A stretch of 64,000 nt of DNA from Paenibacillus aurantius (GTDB lineage: Bacteria; Bacillota; Bacilli; Paenibacillales; NBRC-103111), in assembly GCF_032268605.1 (NCBI RefSeq), contig NZ_CP130318.1:4997501-5061500 (forward strand), in the 5' to 3' direction. Below the pieces are notes generated by a model. It had not been told where the DNA came from, did no database searches, and saw nothing but the letters and a program-made list of their open reading frames with translations. The position numbers were made by a program, and so were the translations under genes. This document shows positions 35,698 through 44,659 of the stretch, in pieces. The first letter of the stretch is position 1. Each line of letters begins with the position of its first letter.

Positions 35698-35795
35698 TGT
35701 TATGGTTTGTGTTCAATTGTAAAGCCAAATGGCTAACTATTATGGTAAACGGAAGAGGGGAAGGCTGTCAATGAAGGACCCGTCGGAACGGTCCT

Positions 35796-37163
35796 TTATT
35801 TCATGGAATCGCCTTGGACCGCCTGGGCAATGTTCACCATCTCGTCAAACGGCAGGTCTCCCGAGGACAAGCGGTACTCCATGCCGTCGTACGTCCACGT
35901 CAGCGTCTTCTGCTGGTCGCCGGTCAGGAGACCGAGGGTGTAGCCGAGGCTGACCATTTTGCCGGGGAGAGCCGCCACCGCTTTGTCAGCAGGCTTGGAT
36001 TCGACCAGCGTGTAGTTGTAGGTGCCGCCATAGCGGAGCATGACGGCCGGGTTGCCGCCGAGCGTGATGTCGCTCGAGCCCTTCAGGGCAACGCCCTTCG
36101 GCAGGTACCACGGATCGACGGCGGTAACCGTCTTAGCTGCGGCGGATGGAGCTGCCGTACCGGTGGCTTTTGCGTCGGTGCCCGTAGCTTTCGCATCCGT
36201 GCCGGTGGCTTTGGCATCCGTGCCCGTTGCCTTGGCGTCGGTGCCCGTTGCTTTCGCGTCAGTACCGGTAGCTTTAGCGTCGGTGCCAGTGGACTTAGCG
36301 TCCGTGCCGGTAGCTTTGGCGTCCGTGCCAGTGGCTTTAGCATCGGTACCCGAAGCCTTAGCGTCCGTGCCAGTAGCCTTAGCATCCGTGCCCGTTGCTT
36401 TGCTGTCCGTGCCGGCAGCTTTCGCATCGGTGCCGCTGGCTTTCGCGTCCGTACCCGTTGCTTTGGCGTCGGTGCCCGCTGCCTTGCCATCCGTCCCCGC
36501 CACAGTCGGCATGGACGACAGCGAGCCGGTCAGGTTCCGCTGCGTGTCGAACGAATCCTTATCGAACGACGCATCGAATTTAAAGGTGTCAAAATCCACC
36601 GTCACCATAATGTTCGTGTTGGCATCGAGCACCTCTACGTGCCGGGGGCTGTAGCTTTTGCTGTCCAGCCAAATCTTCTGACGAACCAGCGTAGGATTGC
36701 CATAGTTGGCCAGCACATCGAAAACGACATCCTTGCCGTCCGTGGTCATTTTGCGGTCCTTGTCGGCCACAATGCTTTGAACAAGGGAATGATACAGGTA
36801 AACCTGTCCCTGGTTATTCGGCCAGTCGCTCTGGAAGCGGAAGCTTTTGTTCAGGTGGGGAGTCAGAACGAAAACCCCCTCATCGTTGCGGAGCACGATC
36901 TGCTCAATGTCCTTCTTCTCGTTCGTGAGCGAAATCCGGTAGTAATGAGGATTCTTATACGATACGTCCACCGCGTATTCCTGGGGCTGCTGTCCCGTAT
37001 ACAGCACCATTTTGCCCGACCCCTGATAGCTTTCCAGCTTGCTGACCTTCTGGTCAAGGTCCTTTGACAGCGAGCCCGCATCCTTCTTCCCGCAGCCCGC
37101 CAGCGCCAGGGCCAGCACAAGCATCAGGGATGTCATCATCCATGTGATCCGACGCATTCCCAT
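35796..37163 (-). CDS. YdcC-like lipoprotein (LolA-fold) with heptapeptide repeats
   Basis: A 455-residue exported lipoprotein, orthologous in position and layout to Bacillus YdcC, a sporulation-linked protein next to alr. The signal ends LALAGCGKK (Cys24). Residues about 30-215 resemble a LolA/RseB-type domain (outer-membrane-lipoprotein-carrier fold: YQGSGKMVLYTGQQPQEYAV, IWLDSKSYSPRHVEVLD). Residues 223-334 are 16 copies of GTDAKAT. Residues 335-455 form a DUF4367-like domain (YLPKGVALKGSS, WTYDGMEYRLSSGDLP). The start is ATG 37163, with ATG 37157 as the alternative. The repeat is absent from the Bacillus protein. Confidence 0.85.
   Translation of the reverse strand: MGMRRITWMMTSLMLVLALALAGCGKKDAGSLSKDLDQKVSKLESYQGSGKMVLYTGQQPQEYAVDVSYKNPHYYRISLTNEKKDIEQIVLRNDEGVFVLTPHLNKSFRFQSDWPNNQGQVYLYHSLVQSIVADKDRKMTTDGKDVVFDVLANYGNPTLVRQKIWLDSKSYSPRHVEVLDANTNIMVTVDFDTFKFDASFDKDSFDTQRNLTGSLSSMPTVAGTDGKAAGTDAKATGTDAKASGTDAKAAGTDSKATGTDAKATGTDAKASGTDAKATGTDAKATGTDAKSTGTDAKATGTDAKATGTDAKATGTDAKATGTDAKATGTDAKATGTAAPSAAAKTVTAVDPWYLPKGVALKGSSDITLGGNPAVMLRYGGTYNYTLVESKPADKAVAALPGKMVSLGYTLGLLTGDQQKTLTWTYDGMEYRLSSGDLPFDEMVNIAQAVQGDSMK
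36162..36497 (-). repeat. 16 tandem heptapeptide codon blocks (21 bases each)
   Basis: Codons for GTDAKAT-type heptads, 16 in a row, with A/S/T at position 7 and one GTDGKAA, one GTDSKAT and one GTDAKST. Synonymous codons differ between copies, so the DNA repeat is decayed while the protein repeat is kept. Confidence 0.9.
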
Positions 37164-37633
37164 CCATCCTCTCTTTTCGCTTAGGCTTATCCAACTGATA
37201 ACATGTCTATGAGGGAACTTGGACGATTATGCAGACTAGCCCCGGCTTGGCCGGAAAACGCGGATAAGCCTTATTCTTCCCGCCTGGAAAGGCAGACTTA
37301 TTAGTAGATCACCCTAAACAAGGGCCCGGTCCGCCATCTTGCCAAAGCCGGAATAAGCCATCCCCCTTCATTAAAGTCACAAAATGAGTTCATGACAAAA
37401 AGCCCCGATCCCTCGAGGCGGGGTTCGGGACAAGGAGAAATCTTGGAGGCTCCTAAAGCCTCGTAAACTTATTTAGCTAGTATCCTTAATCCTCCAGCCT
37501 CCGAGCGTACTCGGAGGGTTTGTACCCTTTTATCAGCGCGCTGAGAGTGCATCCGGGCTATACGAAGAGCCGTTCCGTTATAGGGAGACGATATTCTCCA
37601 TCCAGGAAAGGCTTCCCCGCTTATCTGCTTTTT
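37164..37633. other. 470-base intergenic region with a terminator
   Basis: No gene is supported. It holds the minus-strand terminator at 37397-37425, a perfect 8-bp hairpin CCTCCGAG/CTCGGAGG near 37499-37518, a short GAGGC/GCCTC hairpin near 37446, and AT-rich stretches that may hold the lipoprotein promoter. A GCTGAGAG motif near 37540 is not part of a TPP riboswitch. Confidence 0.45.
37397..37425 (-). terminator. Probable terminator of the 44-residue membrane protein gene
   Basis: Minus strand AACCCCG ... CGGGGCTTTTTG. Confidence 0.6.
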
Positions 37634-37768
37634 CTAGGAATTCGGCCAAAGCCACAGCCAAACGACCATCAGTATGACGGCCCACATCAGGGCACCGATC
37701 ACCAGCCCGAGTACCAAGCCTCTTGCCGGACGGAGGCCGTCCTTCTCCTCTTCCTCCCGATCCACCAT
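37634..37768 (-). CDS. Small single-pass membrane protein, 44 residues
   Basis: The protein begins MVDREEEEKDGLRPARG, followed by a strongly hydrophobic helix (about residues 17-41, GLVLGLVIGALMWAV then Trp-rich) and a short PNS tail. GGGAGGGA lies 5 bases upstream of the ATG. The acidic N-terminus next to a Pro-Ala-Arg linker suggests an N-in orientation. I do not recognise a family. Support comes from the ribosome site, the clean transmembrane pattern and a terminator 200 bases downstream. Such small proteins are common near sporulation and envelope genes, but no function should be assumed. Confidence 0.65.
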   Translation of the reverse strand: MVDREEEEKDGLRPARGLVLGLVIGALMWAVILMVVWLWLWPNS

Positions 37769-37992
37769 CGGACTCCCTCCCGGAGATCAACGTTACCATA
37801 AGTATCGGCTTTCCTCCTTAAAATAAACAGCGCTCTTTATTAGGAAGCCTTTTTTGCCTATAATGAATGAGCCTGAATGTATACCAACGAACGGAAGCCG
37901 ATATACTCTCATGTCTATGCTTTTTCGGCCGGTTTAAGCCCGGGCAGCTTGCCCCCTGCTTCCATTCTACTATAAATAAGGAGTGTTCCTTT

Positions 37993-38934
37993 ATGAATCC
38001 TTCCGTTTCCGTTATCGGTACTATTTTTGTGGACTGCAAAGGCTTTCCCCATCAAGCCTACCAGGCCAACGGAACCAACCTGGGCCAAATCTCGTTCGTC
38101 CACGGCGGCGTCGGCCGGAATGTGGCGGAGAATCTGGCCGACCTGGGGCTCGACACCGCTCTCGTCAGCACCGTGGATACGTCCGGGATAGGAAAGGAAG
38201 TCACCGCCCGGCTGCAGCAAAAAGGCGTCCGCACCGCGTACCTCGGCGAGACCGCCAGCGGCGGAATGGGCCTGTGGCTCGCCATTCTCGACGAGAACGG
38301 CAACCTGGCGGGCTCCATCTCTCAGATGCCGGAGCTCGAGCATTTTGAGCGGCTGGTGGCCGAGAAGGGCGAGGACATGGTTCGCGCGTCGGACCACATG
38401 ATCCTCGAAATCGACCTAAACGCTGCCATTTCCCGGGACATACTGACTTTCGCGCGCAAACATGGCAAGCCGGTCTACGGCATTCCCGGCAACCTGTCCG
38501 TTATCCTTCCGCATATGGAGATGCTGGATGACCTCCAGTGCTTCATCTGCAATGACGTCGAAGCGGAGAAGCTGCTGCAGACACCCTTCACCGGTCTAGA
38601 GCCGGCAGCCTGCCTAGAGCCCCTCCGGGCCTTCGTAGACGCCCGCCCGCTGCGCTCCATGGTCGTGACCTTGGGCGCTAACGGCTCCGTCTACTATGAT
38701 TCCGCCACCGGGATGTCGGGCCACCAGCCGGTTTTCCCGGTCCGGATGGTCGATTCCAGCGGTGCGGGCGACGCGTTCATCTCCGGCACCGTGACCGGGC
38801 TCATCCTCGGCCTGCCGCTGGAGAAAGCCGTGATCGCCGGCACCAAGGTCGCCGGCTGGACGATCGAGTCCCCGGAGAGCAACTGCCCGGATCTTAAGGA
38901 GAAGGCGGCGGAGGACGGGTTGTTTGGAGGTTGA
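37993..38934 (+). CDS. PfkB-family carbohydrate kinase
   Basis: A 313-residue ribokinase-like kinase. The N-terminal substrate part has FVHGGVGRNVAENLADLG (near residue 37) and the C-terminal signature is VDSSGAGDAFISGTVTG, with the catalytic Asp in GAGD. The ATG at 37993 has AAGGAG 9 bases upstream; the frame from 37867 has no site. Relatives phosphorylate sugars or nucleosides such as ribose, fructose or pseudouridine; the substrate here is not readable. No sugar-catabolic partner is adjacent. Confidence 0.88.
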   Translation: MNPSVSVIGTIFVDCKGFPHQAYQANGTNLGQISFVHGGVGRNVAENLADLGLDTALVSTVDTSGIGKEVTARLQQKGVRTAYLGETASGGMGLWLAILDENGNLAGSISQMPELEHFERLVAEKGEDMVRASDHMILEIDLNAAISRDILTFARKHGKPVYGIPGNLSVILPHMEMLDDLQCFICNDVEAEKLLQTPFTGLEPAACLEPLRAFVDARPLRSMVVTLGANGSVYYDSATGMSGHQPVFPVRMVDSSGAGDAFISGTVTGLILGLPLEKAVIAGTKVAGWTIESPESNCPDLKEKAAEDGLFGG

Positions 38935-39039
38935 TGACATGACATGCCCTGAGCCCATGCCCACTCTAGCCTCTAACCTCTCATTCATTTATCCCCTAAA
39001 ATATTGTAAAATGGATAGGACAGGCAAGGGAGGATGAAA

Positions 39040-39924
39040 ATGAAGGTTAGAAAAGCCATAATACCGGCAGCTGGGTTAGGGACCAGGTTCTTACCTGCGA
39101 CCAAGGCCATGCCCAAAGAAATGCTGCCAATCGTCGACAAGCCGACCATTCAATACATTGTGGAAGAAGCGGTCAATTCGGGGATTGAAGATATTATTAT
39201 TGTAACGGGTAAGGGCAAACGGGCCATCGAAGATCATTTTGACAACTATTTCGAACTCGAGCAGAATCTGTTGGCCAAAGGAAAGCTGGATCTTCTGGAC
39301 GAGGTCCAAAAGTCCGCCAAGGTGGAAATCCATTACATCCGGCAAAAAGAACCCCTCGGTTTAGGACACGCCATCTGGTGCGCACGCAAATTTATCGGCC
39401 AGGAGCCATTCGCCGTCCTGCTCGGGGATGATATCGTTCAGGCCGAGAAACCTTGCATCGAGCAAATGATGGAGCTCTACGATGAGCATCAATGCTCTAT
39501 TATCGGGGTCCAACCGGTCGGAGATGACGAGGTCTCCCGCTACGGCATCGTGGATGCCCAAGCTCTTCAGGAACGACTATACGGAGTTAACCACCTGGTA
39601 GAGAAGCCCAAGAAGGAAGAAGCACCATCCAATTTGGCGATTTTGGGAAGATACATTCTGGCTCCGGGTATTTTTGATTACTTGGCGAACCAGGAAAAAG
39701 GAACCGGCGGGGAAATCCAGCTTACCGACGCCATTTCCAAGCTTAACCGTAAAGAAAAGGTCCTTGCCTATCATTTTGACGGGACCCGTTATGATGTCGG
39801 GGAAAAGATGGGATTCTTGAAAACCACCATCGATTTTGCTTTGGAGCGGGAAGACCTCAAGTATGAACTGTTGAACTATTTGCATAGCGTGATGGAGAAG
39901 CAGATGTTGGGAAAATCGTCTTGA
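39040..39924 (+). CDS. galU: UTP-glucose-1-phosphate uridylyltransferase
   Basis: Makes UDP-glucose for cell-wall polymers and exopolysaccharide. It is 294 residues. The nucleotide-binding signature [20 protein letters not shown] is near the N-terminus, with [13 protein letters not shown] following and [10 protein letters not shown] and [12 protein letters not shown] later. I use the ATG at 39040 because GGAGG lies 6 bases upstream; the ATG at 39034 overlaps that site. It lies at the edge of the polysaccharide locus and converges with the initiating transferase gene. Its GC-rich codons match the host chromosome, so the compositional break comes just after it. Confidence 0.95.
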   Translation: MKVRKAIIPAAGLGTRFLPATKAMPKEMLPIVDKPTIQYIVEEAVNSGIEDIIIVTGKGKRAIEDHFDNYFELEQNLLAKGKLDLLDEVQKSAKVEIHYIRQKEPLGLGHAIWCARKFIGQEPFAVLLGDDIVQAEKPCIEQMMELYDEHQCSIIGVQPVGDDEVSRYGIVDAQALQERLYGVNHLVEKPKKEEAPSNLAILGRYILAPGIFDYLANQEKGTGGEIQLTDAISKLNRKEKVLAYHFDGTRYDVGEKMGFLKTTIDFALEREDLKYELLNYLHSVMEKQMLGKSS

Positions 39925-39926
39925 CG

Positions 39927-39960
39927 AAAAAAGCTAATTCCGCTCGGAATTAGCTTTTTT
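39927..39960. terminator. Bidirectional terminator between galU and the initiating transferase
   Basis: Perfect stem of 15 bp (AAAAAAGCTAATTCC and its complement) with a GCTC loop, directly after the galU stop and overlapping the opposing stop codon. Confidence 0.88.
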
Positions 39961-41368
39961 AGTACGCATTTTTATTAACAAATCCGTTCCAAATCGTTTT
40001 ATAAATAATTTTAAGATCGAATAGAAAAGTCCAGTTCTCAATGTAGAAAATATCGTAGGAGATGCGGTCTTCAATCGAAGTGTCGCCGCGGAGGCCATTG
40101 CTTTGGGCCCACCCGGTAATGCCGGGGCGGATGTGATGTTTTACCATGTACTTCGGAATTTCTTCTTTGAATTGCTCCACAAAATGCGGCCGCTCAGGGC
40201 GAGGACCTACCACGCTCATATGCCCAAACAGGACATTGAAAAATTGCGGCAGCTCATCCAAGCTGGTTTTGCGCAAAAAAGAGCCAAACCTCGTCTTTCT
40301 TGGATCGTCTTTAGTTGTCCATCCTAAGTCTACAGTTCCAGGTGGTAAAGTTCTCATAGAACGAAATTTATACATAGAAAAAACTCGTCTATTAAGACCT
40401 ACTCTTTCCTGCTTAAAGATGACTGGACCCGGTGAAGTAAGTTTAACGCCTATTGCGATCAGGATCAGTAAAGGAGAGACTAAGAGAATGGCTACTGAGG
40501 AAAAGACAATGTCAAAGGCTCTCTTCAATATTTTATTGCCATATTCATCTAAAGGGATATCCCGTACATTAATGAGCGGTATCCCAGCAAAATTATCAAA
40601 ATAAGGTTTCGCTGGAAGGTAGTCAAAATAATCAGGAATTATTAAAACCCTCTGGCCATATTTTTCACAAGTGTTAATTATCGTAGCATATTTTTCATGA
40701 GCGTTTAGAGGTAAAGCTACTATCACTTCATCTACGAGATTATTTTTAAGTACCGATTCCAAGTCATCTATGCAACCTAAAAGCGGTTTATCTAATTTAT
40801 AATTTAACGTGGGAAAATTAAATATGTCATCTAAAAATCCAATCACCTCAAACCCAAGCTTGGGATGATTTTTTAGATTTTCATAAAATCGACTTCCTAA
40901 TGTACCGGCCCCTAAAATTAAAACAAACTGTCTATTGTACCCTTTCTTCCTAATTGTATGAAGAAATACATTTACGAAATAACGATACAATAAAACAAGT
41001 CCAATGTTAAGTACATACAAGATACCTAAAAACTGCCTTGAAATATCAACCTGTTTTAAAGCAAATAGTAGACTTAATAACGCTAATAAACTTAATGACA
41101 AAACTTGAATTACCTTATAAATCTCAAAGGTAAAACTTTTTTTCCTTTTTGGAGAATAAAGAGACAACAAGTAACCAAAACCAGCAGAAATTATTATATA
41201 GGCGATGATCCAAGGGAAGTAAGTATTAAATTCAGCTGGCCGGTATTCACTCGGGATGATTCCGCTTGAAAACTTGATCCACCAAGAGAGAATAGATGCA
41301 ATTCCAATCGTAATTATATCGGATAATACGTAGGCTTCAGATAGAAACCTTTCATTCCTCCGAATCAT
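39959..41368 (-). CDS. Undecaprenyl-phosphate sugar phosphotransferase (initiating enzyme)
   Basis: A 469-residue polyprenyl glycosylphosphotransferase (WbaP/WsfP type) that starts repeat-unit synthesis by moving hexose-1-phosphate onto undecaprenyl phosphate. It has four or five N-terminal helices, a CoA_binding_3-like Rossmann domain (VLILGAGTLGSRFYENL), one more helix, then a Bac_transf domain: KRAFDIVFSSVAI, SPGPVIFKQERVGLN, the catalytic-region KFRSMRT and the conserved TSLDELPQFFNVL and VGPRPERPHFV. It is last in a twelve-gene leftward run. Its C-terminal half is more GC-rich than its N-terminal half. Confidence 0.92.
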   Translation of the reverse strand: MIRRNERFLSEAYVLSDIITIGIASILSWWIKFSSGIIPSEYRPAEFNTYFPWIIAYIIISAGFGYLLSLYSPKRKKSFTFEIYKVIQVLSLSLLALLSLLFALKQVDISRQFLGILYVLNIGLVLLYRYFVNVFLHTIRKKGYNRQFVLILGAGTLGSRFYENLKNHPKLGFEVIGFLDDIFNFPTLNYKLDKPLLGCIDDLESVLKNNLVDEVIVALPLNAHEKYATIINTCEKYGQRVLIIPDYFDYLPAKPYFDNFAGIPLINVRDIPLDEYGNKILKRAFDIVFSSVAILLVSPLLILIAIGVKLTSPGPVIFKQERVGLNRRVFSMYKFRSMRTLPPGTVDLGWTTKDDPRKTRFGSFLRKTSLDELPQFFNVLFGHMSVVGPRPERPHFVEQFKEEIPKYMVKHHIRPGITGWAQSNGLRGDTSIEDRISYDIFYIENWTFLFDLKIIYKTIWNGFVNKNAY

Positions 41369-41416
41369 GTAATCACCTTCTAGTTTCTTTAATAAGTAAT
41401 TTACTAATATTCAAAT

Positions 41417-42544
41417 TTATCGACAATTAAATTCATCCCATTTGGTACTGATAAATTGCCGTATCTCGCTTACAAATCTTTGGGTAGAAAATCGGAGAGC
41501 ATTCTCACGGCAATCTCTTGGATGAAATAAATTTGAACTCTCCTCAAATTCATTAACAGCCTCAATAAGGGAAGAAACTGACTGTTCCTTAAAAAACAGC
41601 CCTGTTGGTTTAGGAGAGTTAGAATCTCTTATAGTTTCTAGTGCTCCTCCTCTCCCATAAGCTATGACAGGTGTCCCACAAGCTTGAGCTTCAACCGGGG
41701 TTATCCCAAAGTCTTCTTCTGCGGCAAAAACAAATGCCTTTGCTTTTTGCATATATTCCTTAAGAACAGAAAAAGATTGATATCCCAAAAGGGTAACGTT
41801 TGGACCTGCTTTTAGCTTAATCTTTTCAAAGTCGGGGCCATTTCCAATAACGATTAATTTATTATGCGGCATATTAGTAAATGCCTCAACAATTATATCC
41901 ATTTTTTTATAGGGTACCATACGTGATGCTGTAAAGTAAAAATCATCTTTCTCTGGGTAAAATGTGAAAGAGTCTACATCTACTGGTGGATAAATTACAG
42001 TTGAGTCTCTTCTATAAACTTTATTAATTCGACTGGATATAAATTTTGAATTAGCTATAAAATGATCAACACCGTTAGAGGTACGGAAATCCCATAAACG
42101 TATTCTATGAAGCATCCATCTAGCAACTACACTCTTTACACCATGACTTAAGTTTGACTCTTTTAAATACTGGTGTTGTAAATCCCAAGCGTACCGGATT
42201 GGAGAATGAACGTAACTTATATGCAATTGGTGGGGGCCTGTAATTACACCTTTAGCTACCGCATGTGAACTAGATATAATGAGGTCGTACCCGGTTAGAT
42301 CAAACTGCTCTATCGCGAACGGCATCAAAGGAAGGTAAAGTCTATATTTTTTTTTAGAATAGGGGAGTTTTTGAATAAAAGAAGTTTTAATATTCATATT
42401 TTTTATAAATCTCTTATCTTTATCTGAAAGAAACTCAACTATGCAAAATAAGTCAGCATTTGGAAAAATATTGATTAATTGTTCTAAAACTTTCTCTGAC
42501 CCTGCATAAGTTACTAACCACTCATGTACTATCGCAACCTTCAT
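41417..42544 (-). CDS. Glycosyltransferase family 4
   Basis: A 375-residue GT-B enzyme. The N-terminal acceptor domain begins MKVAIVHEWLVTYAGSEKVL, and the C-terminal nucleotide-sugar domain has KKMDIIVEAF, VIGNGPDFEKI and the E-x7-E motif EEDFGITPVEAQACGTPVIA. It adds one sugar to the lipid-linked repeat unit at the cytoplasmic membrane face. AT-rich codon use matches the rest of the locus. The donor sugar is not readable. Confidence 0.88.
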   Translation of the reverse strand: MKVAIVHEWLVTYAGSEKVLEQLINIFPNADLFCIVEFLSDKDKRFIKNMNIKTSFIQKLPYSKKKYRLYLPLMPFAIEQFDLTGYDLIISSSHAVAKGVITGPHQLHISYVHSPIRYAWDLQHQYLKESNLSHGVKSVVARWMLHRIRLWDFRTSNGVDHFIANSKFISSRINKVYRRDSTVIYPPVDVDSFTFYPEKDDFYFTASRMVPYKKMDIIVEAFTNMPHNKLIVIGNGPDFEKIKLKAGPNVTLLGYQSFSVLKEYMQKAKAFVFAAEEDFGITPVEAQACGTPVIAYGRGGALETIRDSNSPKPTGLFFKEQSVSSLIEAVNEFEESSNLFHPRDCRENALRFSTQRFVSEIRQFISTKWDEFNCR

Positions 42545-42629
42545 TCTGTTCTCCCATCATATCACAATTCTTATATTATTTTTAATCTTCTATAATCGGT
42601 GCACTAATAATTGATCACTTAGAGAGATA

Positions 42630-43709
42630 CTATTTTAATAACTTATAGATAATTGATGAGGTTTGCTTTGCACAATCAGACCATGTGTAATTCATCGCAT
42701 GGCATTTTCCCTTGTCCACCATTTCCCCCTGTAATTTTTCATTACCCAAAATAAATTTCATTTTATCTGAAAGCTCCTGTATATTATAGGGATCAAAATA
42801 TTCAGCTGCCTCCTGGCACACTTCAGGTAGCGACGCGGCATTAGAAACCAGCACAGGACATCCACTTGCCATTCCTTCCAATGGTGGCAAACCAAATCCT
42901 TCATAAAAGGAAGGAAAGACCAGCAAATCGGCTTCGGATACTAGTTGCTTTAACAAGTGATCTTCAACGAAATCGGTAAAAACTATTCGATCTTCCATGC
43001 TATTTGCAATATTTATTACTTCCCTGTCTCCAGTAATAAACCCAGACTTTTTCCCCACAATGACTAAATTGTGAGGAATTTCCCCCTTAATGTTCTCGAA
43101 AGCTCTGACTAGAGAAACTAGATTTTTATGTGGTTTGACATTACCAACGTATATTATGTACGGGAAAGAAAAAAACTTTTGTATTCTCTCACTCTTAAAC
43201 CAACTTTCATCAACCCCGTCATATATTACGGAAGTTTTTGATTCCTCAAAACTAACAAATCTGTTAAACTCCTTTTTTGTAAAATTCGAAATAAAAATGA
43301 TATGCCTAGCCTTTTTTTTAATACTCCAAAACATGAATTTAGCATACATTTGTTTATGCATACCCTTTACATATTGAGGCATAGCAAGATGAAACAAATC
43401 ATGTATAGTCACTAATAACTTCCCTCTAAAAGTTAGAGGTATATTATAATGTGGAGACCAAAAAAGATCAGTATCTCTCGGGATTTTTAAGTTAAATTCC
43501 GCTTGTTCTTTTAATGAGTAAATACTGGTATTGGCATGGATAAGCTCGACATTGGGGAGATTACCTAAATTCAAGACATCTTTCTCATAACCATATAGAT
43601 AAAATTTCGTATCTGGCATAGAAGGGATAATCAAAGGTAAGATACTTCTTATATAGGTACCTATACCAGAGTAAGAAGCCATTCGAATGTCCACAGTAAC
43701 TCTTTTCAT
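42630..43709 (-). CDS. Glycosyltransferase family 4
   Basis: A 359-residue retaining GT-B enzyme. The N-terminus begins MKRVTVDIRMASYSGIG. The C-terminal half has IYVGNVKPHKNLVSLVRAF, VIVGKKSG and the catalytic E-x7-E motif YEGFGLPPLEGMASGCPV. I start at the ATG read from 43709, with GAGG 9 bases upstream, rather than the longer frame from 43736. It resembles mannosyl- or rhamnosyltransferases of the WbaZ/WsbX type, which fits a GDP-mannose-derived pathway in the same locus, but the donor is an inference. Confidence 0.88.
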   Translation of the reverse strand: MKRVTVDIRMASYSGIGTYIRSILPLIIPSMPDTKFYLYGYEKDVLNLGNLPNVELIHANTSIYSLKEQAEFNLKIPRDTDLFWSPHYNIPLTFRGKLLVTIHDLFHLAMPQYVKGMHKQMYAKFMFWSIKKKARHIIFISNFTKKEFNRFVSFEESKTSVIYDGVDESWFKSERIQKFFSFPYIIYVGNVKPHKNLVSLVRAFENIKGEIPHNLVIVGKKSGFITGDREVINIANSMEDRIVFTDFVEDHLLKQLVSEADLLVFPSFYEGFGLPPLEGMASGCPVLVSNAASLPEVCQEAAEYFDPYNIQELSDKMKFILGNEKLQGEMVDKGKCHAMNYTWSDCAKQTSSIIYKLLK

Positions 43710-43745
43710 TGAATTAAGCCTCGTTTCTGGAAACAATCTATTATT

Positions 43746-44621
43746 TCACATAAACTCTTTTAACGAAAAATATACCCCGTGAATTCTTCCTTTTGAAGAA
43801 AAATAATAAAACTTTGCCTTCTTAAACTTGAATAACATGATATTTATTACTATTGCAGTAGTCGATCTAATAAGCGCATATAAAAATCTAAGAAAAAAAG
43901 TTCGATTTTTATACATAATAACATGTTTATTTGTTAATCTCCCAAACCCTTTTCCGTAGGTATAAGCTCGATTGTTTTCTTTCTCCGTGTAGCCTCCTAC
44001 TGTTTGCGGATGGTAGAAAATTAGCTTGGGATTATACAATATTTTATTGTTTAAGTACAATAATCTAAGTACAAGATCGGCATTTTCTTCTGCTCCGTAA
44101 AAGGTTCCTACTCCTAATTTCTCATCATAACAACCAACTTGTTCAAATATATTCTTTCTAATAAACATAGTGCATTCAATAGTGGTATGATACATATTTA
44201 CATTTGTTACTTCCTGAGTTTTGTCAGCGAAATTTAAAACTGAATCCCGTTTTGTTACTTTGTCTAGTGTTTTACCATAAAGCACACCTAATTCACTATC
44301 ACTATTGAATAATTCGATAGCATCTCCCAATAAAGAAGGGGAAATTTCACAGTCATCATCAGGAAAGTTAAGAATTTCACCTCTAGCGTAGAAGGCTCCA
44401 AAATTCCTTGCCTTGGCCGCACCAATAAAGTCGACTTTATGATGATATAAGGGAAAACTAGGGGAAAAATCATAGCATAATTCATCAATCAAATTATCCT
44501 TATTTTGATCAACAATAATGACTTCAAAGTCTTGATATACGCTTAATTCTATTGACTCTAATAACATTTTAAGCTCTGCTCTTCTTCCCAATGTAGGAAT
44601 GACTAAACTCAATTTAGGCAT
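43746..44621 (-). CDS. Glycosyltransferase family 2
   Basis: A 291-residue GT-A enzyme. The N-terminal nucleotide-binding part is LSLVIPTLGRRAELKMLLES, and the metal-binding DxD-like motif is NFPDDDCEISPS. One C-terminal hydrophobic segment (RFLYALIRSTTAIVINIML) may anchor it to the membrane. It lies in tight series with neighbouring transferase genes. AT-rich. Confidence 0.87.
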   Translation of the reverse strand: MPKLSLVIPTLGRRAELKMLLESIELSVYQDFEVIIVDQNKDNLIDELCYDFSPSFPLYHHKVDFIGAAKARNFGAFYARGEILNFPDDDCEISPSLLGDAIELFNSDSELGVLYGKTLDKVTKRDSVLNFADKTQEVTNVNMYHTTIECTMFIRKNIFEQVGCYDEKLGVGTFYGAEENADLVLRLLYLNNKILYNPKLIFYHPQTVGGYTEKENNRAYTYGKGFGRLTNKHVIMYKNRTFFLRFLYALIRSTTAIVINIMLFKFKKAKFYYFSSKGRIHGVYFSLKEFM

Positions 44622-44659
44622 CGTACTCCCTCTTTTGAATACATTTCATCAGTTTTATT

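Noticed and set aside
36162-36497. Possible CRISPR array
   Set aside because: Repeats are contiguous 21-base codon blocks without spacers and encode a clean heptapeptide.
35814-37067. 417-codon plus-strand frame with repeats
   Set aside because: Mirror of the heptad repeats of the ydcC-like gene; no start site.
37530-37570. Possible TPP riboswitch (GCTGAGAG)
   Set aside because: The other conserved parts of the thi-box (ACCTGAT, GGATAATGCCAGCG-like) are missing and no thiamine gene follows.
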